Shown here: in pieces, positions 33,831 to 43,370 of the stretch | How the letters are laid out: every line of letters begins with the position of its first letter | Position numbering within the stretch: position 1 is the first letter of the stretch | Source: Flavobacterium sp. | Lineage (GTDB): Bacteria; Bacteroidota; Bacteroidia; Flavobacteriales; Flavobacteriaceae | Assembly: GCA_027484725.1 (NCBI GenBank) | Contig: JAIXSK010000018.1 | Coordinates: 78,575-142,574, forward strand | Reading direction: 5' to 3' | Length of the DNA stretch: 64,000 nucleotides | Made by a program: the position numbers and the translations under genes | The notes under the pieces: generated by a model | What the model was told of the DNA's origin: nothing | Databases searched by the model: none | The model's input: the letters and a program-made list of their open reading frames with translations, nothing else

Positions 33831-36440
33831 TTATTTTTTTGTAAGCATTCTTTTTATTTCATTAAGTTTCATCAAAGCCTCAATAGGAGTAAGCTCATTC
33901 AAATCAAGAGAGAGGATTTCGCCTTTGATTTCTTCTAACAACGGATCGTCTAAATTGAAAAAACTCATCTGCATCGTTGGTTCTTTTAAAGCCTTGGTAT
34001 CAATAAGTGCATTGCCAGAATGATCTTTTTCTAACTTTTTCAAGACGTTCTGCGCTTTTGAAACCACCCATTGCGGAATTCCGGCCATTTTTGCTACATG
34101 AATTCCAAAACTATGTGCGCTTCCGCCTTGGACCAGTTTGCGAATAAAAACAACATGATCCTTAAGTTCTTTGACTGAAACATTGTAATTCTGAATCCTC
34201 GGTAAAAACTCAGACATTTCATTGAGCTCGTGGTAATGAGTTGCAAAAAGTGTTTTGGGTTGACTGGGGTGCTCATGCAAAAATTCAGCAATGGCCCAGG
34301 CAATGGAAATACCGTCATAAGTGCTGGTTCCGCGACCGATTTCATCCAATAAAACCAAACTCCGATCAGACAAATTGTTCAAAATTGAAGCCGTCTCATT
34401 CATCTCAACCATAAAAGTTGATTCACCCATAGATATATTGTCGCTGGCTCCTACGCGAGTAAAAATCTTATCAACAATTCCCATCGATACTGCATCGGCC
34501 GGAACAAAACTTCCCATCTGAGCCAAAAGCACAATGAGTGCCGTTTGCCTCAGAATAGCTGATTTACCTGACATATTAGGGCCTGTAATCATAATGATTT
34601 GTTGTTGCTCACGATCCAGAAAGACATCATTGGCCACATAGGGCGTTCCAATAGGCAATTGTCTTTCAATCACAGGGTGACGACCGTTTTTGATGTCGAG
34701 CGCAAAACCTTCTGTGAGTTCAGGACGGACATATTTGTGGTCTATAGCCAATTGGGCAAACGAAGCCAAACAATCAAGTTGTGCAATAAGTTGCGCATTG
34801 CGCTGAACTGGTTTGATATATGTGGTCATCCACTGAATAAGTGATTCAAAAAGCGCAGATTCAAGTGATTGTATCTTTTCTTCGGCACCAAGAATTTTGG
34901 ACTCATATTCTTTAAGCTCCTCAGTTATATATCGCTCGGCATTAACCAAAGTTTGTTTGCGAATCCACTCTGAAGGCACTTTATCTTTGTGCGTATTGCG
35001 CACTTCTATATAATATCCAAAGACATTATTGAAAGATATTTTAAGCGACGATATCCCGGTGCGCTCTGACTCACGCGCTTCAATGGCCTCTAAAAATTCT
35101 TTTCCGGAATTTGAAATGATGCGCAATTCATCAAGTTCTTTATTTACACCTGAAGCAATGGCATTTCCTTTGGCAATAGCAACCGGAGCTTCCGGATTCA
35201 AGGTCGCTTCAATTTTTTCCCGCAACAAGGCGCAATCATCAAGTTGTGCACCTATTTGTTTAACCGAAACATTACTGCTCTTTTCCGCCAATACTTTAAT
35301 CGGGATAATTGCATCGAGTGAGTCTTTTAAATAAATGACCTCACGCGGAGAAACTTTACCGGCTGCAATTTTAGAAATTAGTCTTTCTAAGTCAGAGATT
35401 TTTTTGATTTGGAATTGAACCTCTTTCAAAACCTCAGGCGATTCCTTTAAATAGCCCACCACCTGATGTCGCTCTTGAATTGCTTTTGCATTTTTGAGTG
35501 GTAAAGCCAACCAACGTTTCAATAAACGCGCCCCCATCGGCGAAATGGTTTTGTCTATCACTTGAAGCAAAGTCACCGCGTTTGGATTGTAACTATGATA
35601 TAACTCTAGGTTTCTGATGGTAAATCGATCCATCCAAACATAAGCATCTTCAGCAATTCTCTGCAAATTACTAATGTGCTGTAATTTGTTGTGTTGTGTT
35701 TCTGACAAATAATACAAGACCGCTCCTGACGCAACAATCCCATCGGCTAAATCATCTACCCCAAAGCCTTTGAGTGTGTTGGTTTGAAAGTGTTTGGTAA
35801 GTGTTTCAAAAGCATAATCTTCTTTGTACACCCAATCTTCAAGATAAAAAACATGCTGATCTTCCGAAAATTGTTCCTTGAATTGGTTTTTATGAATCTT
35901 TGCCACCAAAATTTCGCTCGGGCTAAAATTCTGCAACAACTTATCAATATATTCTGCATTGCCTTGAGCAGTCAAAAACTCACCTGTAGAAACGTCCAAA
36001 AAAGAAACGCCCAACTGTTTTTTACCAAAATAAACTGAAGCCAAAAAATTGTTAGAGGTAGCTTGTAAAACTTCATCATTCATTGAAACACCCGGGGTCA
36101 CCAATTCTGTAACCCCACGTTTGACAATGGTTTTGGTCATTTTTGGATCTTCAAGCTGATCGCATATTGCTACGCGCAAACCAGCCTTGACCAATTTTGG
36201 CAAATAGGTATTGAGCGAGTGATGCGGAAATCCGGCCAATGCAGTTTCGGTTTCAGAACCATTACCGCGTTTGGTAAGAACGATTCCTAAAATTTTCGCG
36301 GTACGAATGGCATCTTCCCCAAAGGTTTCGTAAAAGTCGCCCACACGAAACAACAAACAAGCATCAGGATACTTTCGTTTGATTTCGTTGTACTGCTTCA
36401 TCAGCGGGGTTTCTTTGGCTTCTTTGGCTTTGACTGTCAA
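33831..36440 (-). CDS. mutS: DNA mismatch repair protein MutS
   Basis: 869 residues, full length. The mismatch-binding domain keeps the F-x-E wedge ([11 protein letters not shown]) after [16 protein letters not shown]; the ATPase has Walker [12 protein letters not shown], a signature [11 protein letters not shown] and Walker [17 protein letters not shown], then the ATHYHEL switch. Start codon: the annotated first codon at 36440 is TTG; the first in-frame ATG is at residue 14 and would cut into the conserved N-terminus, so TTG is probably real. No MutL is in the window. Confidence 0.96.
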   Translation of the reverse strand: MTVKAKEAKETPLMKQYNEIKRKYPDACLLFRVGDFYETFGEDAIRTAKILGIVLTKRGNGSETETALAGFPHHSLNTYLPKLVKAGLRVAICDQLEDPKMTKTIVKRGVTELVTPGVSMNDEVLQATSNNFLASVYFGKKQLGVSFLDVSTGEFLTAQGNAEYIDKLLQNFSPSEILVAKIHKNQFKEQFSEDQHVFYLEDWVYKEDYAFETLTKHFQTNTLKGFGVDDLADGIVASGAVLYYLSETQHNKLQHISNLQRIAEDAYVWMDRFTIRNLELYHSYNPNAVTLLQVIDKTISPMGARLLKRWLALPLKNAKAIQERHQVVGYLKESPEVLKEVQFQIKKISDLERLISKIAAGKVSPREVIYLKDSLDAIIPIKVLAEKSSNVSVKQIGAQLDDCALLREKIEATLNPEAPVAIAKGNAIASGVNKELDELRIISNSGKEFLEAIEARESERTGISSLKISFNNVFGYYIEVRNTHKDKVPSEWIRKQTLVNAERYITEELKEYESKILGAEEKIQSLESALFESLIQWMTTYIKPVQRNAQLIAQLDCLASFAQLAIDHKYVRPELTEGFALDIKNGRHPVIERQLPIGTPYVANDVFLDREQQQIIMITGPNMSGKSAILRQTALIVLLAQMGSFVPADAVSMGIVDKIFTRVGASDNISMGESTFMVEMNETASILNNLSDRSLVLLDEIGRGTSTYDGISIAWAIAEFLHEHPSQPKTLFATHYHELNEMSEFLPRIQNYNVSVKELKDHVVFIRKLVQGGSAHSFGIHVAKMAGIPQWVVSKAQNVLKKLEKDHSGNALIDTKALKEPTMQMSFFNLDDPLLEEIKGEILSLDLNELTPIEALMKLNEIKRMLTKK

Positions 36441-36563
36441 AAGATTTTATTTTAAAAGTTGCTAAAAAACGAACAGCGAATTTATAATTTTATAGTGGAT
36501 TTTTGCCTTGCATATGTTAAATAATTTTAAGAAAGATTTAGGAAGTCGTGTTATTTTTTTATA

Positions 36564-36571
36564 TAGATTTG
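36564..36571 (+). promoter_or_regulatory. -7 box for the DUF1573 gene
   Basis: TAGATTTG matches TAnnTTTG and lies 29 bases before the ATG, after a T-rich stretch. The upstream element is unclear. Confidence 0.6.
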
Positions 36572-36599
36572 TCTCGTAATTCTTAAATTCAAAAGAACA

Positions 36600-37079
36600 A
36601 TGAAAAAAATAGTATTATTAGCTGCATTAGCCATTTTTGGGGTAACTACTTCATATGCCCAAGCTAAGAAAACTGCACCTGCCAAAGCATCAGCCAAAGC
36701 TGCTCCTGCTAAAGTAGAAACTCCTAAAGTTGAAGGAGCTGGTATGCTTTTCGAAAACGAAACCATTGATTACGGAACGCTTCCGCACAACGCTGACGGA
36801 AAACGCGAATTCGTATTCGTAAACAACGGAACAAAACCACTCATTATTACCAACGCCACAGGTTCATGCGGTTGTACTGTTCCATCATTCCCAAAAGAGC
36901 CTATTGCTCCGGGTGCTAAAGCGGTGATTGGTGTAAAATATGCTACGGATCGCGTAGGTGCTTTCACCAAAACGGTAACTGTAACTTCAAATGCTGAAGG
37001 ACAACCATCAAAAGTTTTGACCATCAAAGGAACCATTCTTCCTGATGAGACACCAAAAGATGCTGCTCCAAAAGGATAA
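36600..37079 (+). CDS. DUF1573 domain protein (exported)
   Basis: 159 residues. The signal peptide (LAALAIFGVTTSYAQ) is followed by an Ala/Lys/Pro linker (KKTAPAKASAKAAPAKVE) and one DUF1573 domain: FENETIDYGTLPHNADGKR, FVNNGTKPLIITNATGSCGC, KAVIGVKY. This is an immunoglobulin-like (HYDIN/ASH-type) fold frequent in Bacteroidota, with the highly conserved SCGCT. Its function is not known. It has its own promoter and terminator. Confidence 0.9.
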   Translation: MKKIVLLAALAIFGVTTSYAQAKKTAPAKASAKAAPAKVETPKVEGAGMLFENETIDYGTLPHNADGKREFVFVNNGTKPLIITNATGSCGCTVPSFPKEPIAPGAKAVIGVKYATDRVGAFTKTVTVTSNAEGQPSKVLTIKGTILPDETPKDAAPKG

Positions 37080-37100
37080 TTCATCCGGCATTTCATAATA

Positions 37101-37133
37101 AAAAAAGCTTCCATACATTTGGGAGCTTTTTTA
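37101..37133 (+). terminator. Rho-independent terminator after the DUF1573 gene
   Basis: AAAAAGCTTCC pairs with GGGAGCTTTTT (one G-U pair) around ATACATTT, followed by T. The next gene starts only about 20 bases beyond. Confidence 0.8.
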
Positions 37134-37154
37134 TTTAATTCAATTTCATTTCAG

Positions 37155-37703
37155 ATGCGAAAACTTGAAACCAACGAACTTCAACGCAAAACAGTAGACG
37201 ATTTCAAAAAAGCTCAAAAAACGCCGCTCATCCTGATCTTAGATGACATTCGCAGTCTGAACAACATTGGTTCGGTTTTTAGAACCGCTGATGCTTTTTT
37301 ACTCGAAAAAATTTATCTCTGCGGCATTACTGCTACACCGCCCAACAAAGAAATCCACAAAACCGCTTTGGGGGCTACCGAAACCGTTGATTGGGAACAC
37401 TGCCCGAGTGTGGTTGAACTTATTGAAAAACTAAAGTCAGACGGTGTTCAAGTAATGGCCATTGAACAAGTAGAAAACTCAATAATGCTGCAAGACTTCA
37501 CAGTGCAGGCAAATCAGAAATATGCGCTGGTTTTTGGAAACGAAGTTTTCGGGGTCAATCAGCAAGCGGTTTCTACCTGCCATGGAACCATTGAAATTCC
37601 GCAATTGGGCACCAAGCATTCGCTCAATATAGCCGTAAGCGCCGGAATTGTAGTTTGGGATTTGTTCAAAAAGATACATCACTCAACGGGCAACATACGC
37701 TGA
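37155..37703 (+). CDS. SpoU/TrmH-family RNA methyltransferase
   Basis: 182 residues from ATG 37155 (MRKLETNELQRKT); the frame can be extended to 37119 but that lies in the terminator. The SPOUT knot motifs are present: LDDIRSLNNIGSVFRTADAF, YALVFGNEVFGVNQ and the C-terminal IEIPQLGTKHSLNIAVSAGI. It uses S-adenosylmethionine for 2'-O-methylation of rRNA or tRNA; the target is not predictable because the N-terminal RNA-binding domain is minimal. Its 3' end overlaps the converging folK-dnk gene by 25 bases. Confidence 0.92.
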   Translation: MRKLETNELQRKTVDDFKKAQKTPLILILDDIRSLNNIGSVFRTADAFLLEKIYLCGITATPPNKEIHKTALGATETVDWEHCPSVVELIEKLKSDGVQVMAIEQVENSIMLQDFTVQANQKYALVFGNEVFGVNQQAVSTCHGTIEIPQLGTKHSLNIAVSAGIVVWDLFKKIHHSTGNIR

Positions 37704-38818
37704 ATTTCTTCTAAAATAAAAATGTAATCTTCTTGATTTTTGACAAAATCGCGATTTGAAACATCAATGGTCAAGACATTTAAGTCCGTTTGGGTTTTGA
37801 TGTAATCCAAGTAACCGCGATTGATTCTGTCTAAATACTCAGCCGGAATTTCTTGTTCATAACTGCGCCCGCGCATTTTGATATTCTCAAGCAAACGCTC
37901 AGTATTTTGATACAGATAAATATACAAATCAGGTTTGGGCATTTCTTTATAGATGATTTCAAAGAGTTTTCGGTACAAACGATACTCGTCATCGGTGAGC
38001 GTAACCTTGGCAAAAATGAGCGATTTAAAAATATGGTAATCTGCAATGATAAAATCTTTGAACAAATCAAACTGCGCCAAATCATCGGCTATTTGCTGGT
38101 ATCTATCGGCCAAAAAAGACATCTCGAGCGGAAACGCATATCGGCTTTGATCTTCGTAAAACTTGGGTAAAAACGGATTGTCGGCAAAGCGCTCCAAAAC
38201 GGTTTTGGCATTAAAATCTTGCGCAATGCGGTTGGTCAAAGTAGTTTTACCGGCACCGATATTTCCTTCTATGGCGATGTAATTGAGTTTTTCAAGTGCA
38301 ATTCTACCCAGCGGAATACGTAAATTTTGAATGGGTTTGCATTGACTTTTATCTTCTGAGGCTTTGAGGATTTCAGGCAGATACTTTTGCAAAATCGGAT
38401 GACGCCAATCTAAATTCAAATCGCGCATGGGCAACAAGACAAACATACGCTCAGCCATGGCCGGATGCGGCACTTTTAGCGTTTTAGAATCAATGATTTC
38501 TTCATCATAAGCAATCATGTCAATATCTATAATGCGCGACTGATAACCTTGATTTTCCGACCGAATTCTACCCAAAGACTTCTCAATTTCAAGCAAGTTG
38601 CCTAGCAAAACCTCAGCTGAATTCAAGGTATGCACCATAAGCGCACAATTGTAAAAAGCCGGAGCCTCAAAACCCCAAGATGCCGACTCATACAAGCGCG
38701 AAACACGAACCACCGTTGCCGCATGCATGTGTATGGCTTCAATAGCTTTTGAAATGTTTTCAAAACGGTCGCCTTGGTTGCTTCCTAATGATAAAATTAC
38801 CTGATGTTGCGTAGTCAT
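37679..38818 (-). CDS. Fusion of FolK (HPPK) and a deoxynucleoside kinase
   Basis: 379 residues in two domains. Residues 1-160 are 6-hydroxymethyl-7,8-dihydropterin pyrophosphokinase for folate synthesis: LSLGSNQGDR, LYESASWGFEAPAFYNC and RIIDIDMIAYD. Residues 175-379 are a deoxynucleoside kinase: P-loop EGNIGAGKTTL, then ERFADNPFLPKFYED (the usual DRS-like region replaced further on by MRGRSYEQEI). Such fusions are known from Flavobacterium psychrophilum and Polaribacter, where the kinase half prefers deoxyadenosine; that preference is inferred here. Its stop overlaps the converging RNA methyltransferase by 25 bases. Confidence 0.93.
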   Translation of the reverse strand: MTTQHQVILSLGSNQGDRFENISKAIEAIHMHAATVVRVSRLYESASWGFEAPAFYNCALMVHTLNSAEVLLGNLLEIEKSLGRIRSENQGYQSRIIDIDMIAYDEEIIDSKTLKVPHPAMAERMFVLLPMRDLNLDWRHPILQKYLPEILKASEDKSQCKPIQNLRIPLGRIALEKLNYIAIEGNIGAGKTTLTNRIAQDFNAKTVLERFADNPFLPKFYEDQSRYAFPLEMSFLADRYQQIADDLAQFDLFKDFIIADYHIFKSLIFAKVTLTDDEYRLYRKLFEIIYKEMPKPDLYIYLYQNTERLLENIKMRGRSYEQEIPAEYLDRINRGYLDYIKTQTDLNVLTIDVSNRDFVKNQEDYIFILEEIQRMLPVE

Positions 38819-38894
38819 ATTAAGCGCAAATTAAACAAAAGAAATCCAGAATAGCAGTATATTTGCAGCGACTGTTAATAAATTTTATAAGCTC

Positions 38895-38902
38895 TATATT
38901 TG
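38895..38902 (+). promoter_or_regulatory. -7 box for sppA
   Basis: TATATTTG matches TAnnTTTG, 42 bases before the sppA ATG. A second TATATTTG occurs at 38858-38865, so there may be two start sites. Confidence 0.5.
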
Positions 38903-38943
38903 TAACGCTTTAGAGCAATTTTAAACTCATACAGAAAAAAATT

Positions 38944-40707
38944 ATGCGTTTTTTAGGCAATGTACTCGCGACCATTACCGGTCTTTTTATTTTTTGCATC
39001 ATCTTGTTTTTTGGACTACTGGTTTTGGGCGCTTTGCTGGGCGGAAGTTCTGAATCAACGCCTATTGAATCAAATTCGGTTTTGGTGTTGGATTTATCTG
39101 AAATTAGTCATGATTATGCCGGCAAATACAACTTCAAAGACTTTGATTATTTTGATGCAAAGCACGATGGGCTTATCAATGTAATTCACGCCATCAAAGC
39201 AGCAGCGATTGACCCAGACATTCAAGGTATTTCTATTTTAAACGACCAATCAAATTTGGGGTTGGCACAAATTAAAGCGGTACGCAGAGCTCTGGAGGAG
39301 TTCAAAAAATCCAAAAAATTTGTTTTGGCCTATAACAACAATTTCTCTCAAAAAGAATATTATTTGAATTCGGTAGCTGATCAAGTGTATATGAATCCTA
39401 TTGGAGATATGGAATTCAAAGGATTATCGTCAGAACTGCTCTTTTTTAAAGATTTCCAAGAAAAATACGGCGTTAAAATGGAAGTTATTCGCCATGGTAA
39501 ATACAAAAGTGCCGTTGAACCTTTCTTAGAAAACCAAATGAGCGATGCCAACCGCGAACAAATCACCACTTTGCTCAACTCGGTATGGAATGAAATGTTG
39601 GCAGATATTTCAAAAAGCAGAAAAATTTCAGTAGAAGAACTCAACAATATAGCAACACATCTTTCGGCGCGAACAGCCCAAATGGCCAAAGAACAAAAAC
39701 TCATCGATGTCGTTACCTATGAAGATGTTTACCACGATCACATCCGCAAATTGCTCAAACTAGAATCTGACGAAAAGTACAACAGCATTTCGGTTTTAGA
39801 TTATGCGCAAAATATGTCTACTACGGCGAATCCGGATTCAGGAAAAGATAAAATTGCCGTGGTTTATGCCCAAGGAGATATTGGCTCAGGCGAAGGCGAT
39901 GTAGATATGGTGGGCGAATTGTCCATGCGACGAGCATTGCAAGAAGCGCGCAAAGATGATCGAATTAAAGCCGTGGTCCTCAGAGTTGACTCGCCGGGCG
40001 GAAGCGCACTGACTTCTGAACTTATTTGGCGCGAAGTTGAACTCACCAAAAAAGTAAAACCTGTGGTGGTTTCAATGGGCAATTTGGCCGCTTCGGGCGG
40101 ATATTATATCTCGTGCGGCGCCAATAGAATTTTTGCTGAGAACAATACCATTACCGGTTCAATTGGCGTATTTGGGTTGCTTCCGAATTTTTATCAACTC
40201 ACCAACAGCATGGGTATCCATGCGCAACAAGTTGCAACGAATCCCAATGCGAATGAATACAGTGTGTTCTCCCCAATGGCCGAGAACAATCGGTTTTTAG
40301 CACAAGAAGGTGTTGAGAAAATTTACAACACTTTTGTTGGGCGTGTAGCCGCAGGCAGAAAAATGACTTTTGCGCAAGTAGATGCTATCGGTCAAGGTCG
40401 CGTTTGGTCTGGAGCCGATGCGCTCAAAATTGGTTTGGTCGATCAAATTGGCGGGTTGCCCGATGCAGTTGCTTATGCCGCCTCAATCACCAAAACTAAA
40501 AATTACAAAATGCTCAATTTGCCGGTGTACGAAAAAGATTTTCACGATTGGCTGGGCAAAATGGGTCTTCCGTTTGCGCAAAACAAAGAATCTTTGGTCA
40601 AGGAAACCATTGGTGAAGAAGGTTATCGCATTTTAGAACGCATCCGAAAAGTACAAAGCAAAAAAGGCGTTCAAGCTTTGATGCCTTATGAAATTGACAT
40701 TCACTAA
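38944..40707 (+). CDS. sppA: Signal peptide peptidase SppA, 67K type
   Basis: 587 residues in the double-domain (E. coli-like) form, with one N-terminal membrane helix (FIFCIILFFGLLVLGALLGG). It degrades cleaved signal peptides in the membrane by a Ser/Lys dyad split between the repeats: Lys188 in GKYKSAVEPF and Ser384 in NLAASGGYYIS. The second repeat has VDSPGGSALTSELIW and GSIGVFGLLPN. Downstream, the AsmA gene begins 44 bases later, and co-transcription is likely. Confidence 0.94.
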   Translation: MRFLGNVLATITGLFIFCIILFFGLLVLGALLGGSSESTPIESNSVLVLDLSEISHDYAGKYNFKDFDYFDAKHDGLINVIHAIKAAAIDPDIQGISILNDQSNLGLAQIKAVRRALEEFKKSKKFVLAYNNNFSQKEYYLNSVADQVYMNPIGDMEFKGLSSELLFFKDFQEKYGVKMEVIRHGKYKSAVEPFLENQMSDANREQITTLLNSVWNEMLADISKSRKISVEELNNIATHLSARTAQMAKEQKLIDVVTYEDVYHDHIRKLLKLESDEKYNSISVLDYAQNMSTTANPDSGKDKIAVVYAQGDIGSGEGDVDMVGELSMRRALQEARKDDRIKAVVLRVDSPGGSALTSELIWREVELTKKVKPVVVSMGNLAASGGYYISCGANRIFAENNTITGSIGVFGLLPNFYQLTNSMGIHAQQVATNPNANEYSVFSPMAENNRFLAQEGVEKIYNTFVGRVAAGRKMTFAQVDAIGQGRVWSGADALKIGLVDQIGGLPDAVAYAASITKTKNYKMLNLPVYEKDFHDWLGKMGLPFAQNKESLVKETIGEEGYRILERIRKVQSKKGVQALMPYEIDIH

Positions 40708-40751
40708 TCATAAAAACACAATACCATCGTTGTCTGTTTAAACACAAAATC

Positions 40752-43334
40752 ATGGTCAAGAAAATTTTAAAAATTACCGGAATTACGCTGCTTGTTTTAT
40801 TGCTATTGCTTCTTGCTGCGCCATTTTTATTCAAAGATCAAATCAAAGCTAAGATTACCCAAGCCATCAATGAACAAGTTGATGCAAAAGTTTCATTTGA
40901 AGATGCTGATTTGAGTTTGCTTAAAAGTTTTCCGCAGGCCAACGTCACAGTTGATAAATTACTCATCATCAACAAAGCGCCTTTTGCCGGAGATACTTTG
41001 ATCTCAATGGGCGAACTCAACTTGAAAATGTCGGTCAAAGAACTTTTTAAAGGCGATACTGAACCGATGAACATTGAAGCAATCAGCACTGAAAACGGCC
41101 TCATCAATATTTTATTCAATAAAGACGGCGTGGGTAATTTTGACATCGCGCTCAAAAATCAAGACGAAAAAGACAACAGCAAAGGCAAACCTTTGGCCTT
41201 GAAAATTAAAGAATACAAAGTGACCAATTTGCGCTTTAAATACTTTGATGAGCGTTCTAAAATAAAAATGGTCATTGATAGTTTGAACCACAGCGGAACC
41301 GGAGATTTCACCAATTCAAAACTTGATTTGGTCACACAATCAACCGCCAAAGTTTCGCTTGATATGGACAAGATGAACTATATGAACCGTGTTTCATTAT
41401 CACTGGACGCTGTTTTGGGCATTGATTTAGACCAAAGCAAATATACCTTCAAACAAAACAAAGCGCTGATCAATCAGTTGCCGCTTGAGTTTGACGGATT
41501 TATTCAAATGCTTGAAAACGGACAGCAATACGATTTGACTTTTAAAACACCGACTTCGAGTTTTCAAAACTTTTTGGGCTTGATTCCGTCGGCTTATGCA
41601 AGCAACATCAAAGAGGTTAAAACCACCGGAGATTTTACCGTAGCGGGGTTTGCCAAAGGTATTTTGTCTGATACGACGATTCCTAAATTCAACATTTCAA
41701 TTGCTTCAAACAACGCTTCGTTCCAATATCCGAATTTGCCCAAATCGGTACAGAACATAGTGATTGACACCAAAATTGTCAATGAAACCGGTCTGGCCAA
41801 CGACACTTATGTTAACCTGGACCAACTGTCGTTTAAAATTGACCAAGATGTTTTTAACGCGCGCGCCAACATTCGCAATTTGGCCGAAAACGCCTTGATT
41901 GACGCCACTTTAAAAGGCACCATCAACTTAGGAAATTTCTCGAAGGCGTATCCGGTCAAAGTCAAAGTACCGCTGAGTGGAATTTTAACGGCCGACATCC
42001 ATACTAAATTTGATATGAAATCAGTTGAAACGAGTCAGTATGAAAAGATGCAAAACTCTGGAAATTTATCGCTGACCGGATTCAAATATGTAGATGATAC
42101 CAACAAAACCATGAACATCCACAAAGCTGCGCTGGCTTTTACCAATACGCGCATCAACTTGGAACAACTGGATATGACCACCGGAAAAACCGATATGAAA
42201 ATAAACGGTGTGCTCGAGAATTTCTATGGTTTTATGCTTAAAAAACAAGAACTGAAAGGCAATTTTAACCTGCAATCAAATCAGTTTGCCGTGGCAGACT
42301 TTATGTCGGCGGAACCCGCAAAAGCCGAAACTAAAAAACCGGCTGAAGCAGTAAAGATTCCGGCTTATTTGAATTGTTCACTCACAGCCAAAGCCAATAC
42401 GGTTTTGTATGATAATTTGGCACTCAAAAACGTTTCGGGTAAACTCATCATCAAAGATCAAAAAGTAACTTTAGAAAATGTCAAAACAGATATGTTTGGC
42501 GGACAAATTCTGGCCAGCGGCGATGTTTCGACCAAAGAAAAAGTCCCCACCTTTCAAATGAATCTGGGATTGAAAGCGGTAAATATTGACCAAACTTTTA
42601 CCCAATTAGAAATGCTCAAAAAAATCGCTCCGATTGCCGAAGTGATCACCGGAAAACTCAATTCAAACATTAAAGTAGCAGGCAACCTGAACGCCAAAGA
42701 AATGACCCCAGATTTGAATTCACTCAGCGGTGACATGGGCGGACAACTCATGGCAGCAACCATTAATCCGGGCAATTCGCAAACACTCAGCAAACTTGGC
42801 GAGAACTTTAAGTTTTTAGATTTGAAAAAAATCAACATCAACGATGTCAAAGCGCTGCTCACTTTTCAAAACGGAAAAGTCAACATCAAACCTTTTGATT
42901 TGAAATACCAAGATGTAAAAATGAGCGTTGGCGGCACCCACGGTTTTGATCAAAACATGAACTACAATGTAAAACTTGATGTTCCGGCTAAATACCTAAG
43001 TTATCTGGGGCCCGAAGTCAATAAATTGATTTCAAAAATAGCTCCGACCGATGTAAGTAAATTAGACAACATTCCCATCAATGCCTTGCTTTCTGGAAAT
43101 TTTAAAAATCCGAAGGTAACCACTGATATGAAAGCCGGCGTGACTCAATTGGCCTCACAAGTGGCCAAACAACAAAAAGATAAATTGGTCAAACAAGGCA
43201 CCAATGCACTCGGAGATTGGATCAACAAAAACACCAAAACCGACACAACCAAAACCAAAAGTCAAGCTCCGGTAAAAGAAGACATCAAGAAAAAAGCAGG
43301 TGATTTGATCAACGGTTTGTTCAACAAAAAATAA
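40752..43334 (+). CDS. AsmA-family large inner-membrane-anchored protein
   Basis: 860 residues. A single N-terminal helix (ITLLVLLLLLLAAPFLF) leads into a very long beta-rich periplasmic part. The N-terminal AsmA region (about 1-200) contains NEQVDAKVSFEDADLSLL and FPQANVTVDKLLI; the AsmA-like C-terminal domain (about 520-780) contains LNCSLTAKANTVLYDNL and KVTLENVKTDMFGGQIL. AsmA/TamB-like proteins are thought to carry lipids to the outer membrane as hydrophobic grooves. The Lys/Asp tail after residue 800 is poorly conserved. Confidence 0.85.
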   Translation: MVKKILKITGITLLVLLLLLLAAPFLFKDQIKAKITQAINEQVDAKVSFEDADLSLLKSFPQANVTVDKLLIINKAPFAGDTLISMGELNLKMSVKELFKGDTEPMNIEAISTENGLINILFNKDGVGNFDIALKNQDEKDNSKGKPLALKIKEYKVTNLRFKYFDERSKIKMVIDSLNHSGTGDFTNSKLDLVTQSTAKVSLDMDKMNYMNRVSLSLDAVLGIDLDQSKYTFKQNKALINQLPLEFDGFIQMLENGQQYDLTFKTPTSSFQNFLGLIPSAYASNIKEVKTTGDFTVAGFAKGILSDTTIPKFNISIASNNASFQYPNLPKSVQNIVIDTKIVNETGLANDTYVNLDQLSFKIDQDVFNARANIRNLAENALIDATLKGTINLGNFSKAYPVKVKVPLSGILTADIHTKFDMKSVETSQYEKMQNSGNLSLTGFKYVDDTNKTMNIHKAALAFTNTRINLEQLDMTTGKTDMKINGVLENFYGFMLKKQELKGNFNLQSNQFAVADFMSAEPAKAETKKPAEAVKIPAYLNCSLTAKANTVLYDNLALKNVSGKLIIKDQKVTLENVKTDMFGGQILASGDVSTKEKVPTFQMNLGLKAVNIDQTFTQLEMLKKIAPIAEVITGKLNSNIKVAGNLNAKEMTPDLNSLSGDMGGQLMAATINPGNSQTLSKLGENFKFLDLKKININDVKALLTFQNGKVNIKPFDLKYQDVKMSVGGTHGFDQNMNYNVKLDVPAKYLSYLGPEVNKLISKIAPTDVSKLDNIPINALLSGNFKNPKVTTDMKAGVTQLASQVAKQQKDKLVKQGTNALGDWINKNTKTDTTKTKSQAPVKEDIKKKAGDLINGLFNKK

Positions 43335-43336
43335 AC

Positions 43337-43370
43337 AAAAATGCTCAGAAATTCTCTGGGCATTTTTTTA
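43337..43370. terminator. Bidirectional terminator between AsmA and DUF2797 genes
   Basis: ATGCTCAGA (43341-43349) pairs with TCTGGGCAT (43354-43362) with one G-U pair, flanked by A run and T run. The DUF2797 stop codon is in its right flank. Confidence 0.85.

Noticed and set aside
38858..38865. Upstream TATATTTG box as the main sppA promoter
   Set aside because: It is 79 bases from the ATG, and a second identical box lies nearer; it could be a second start site, but there is no upstream TTG to choose it.
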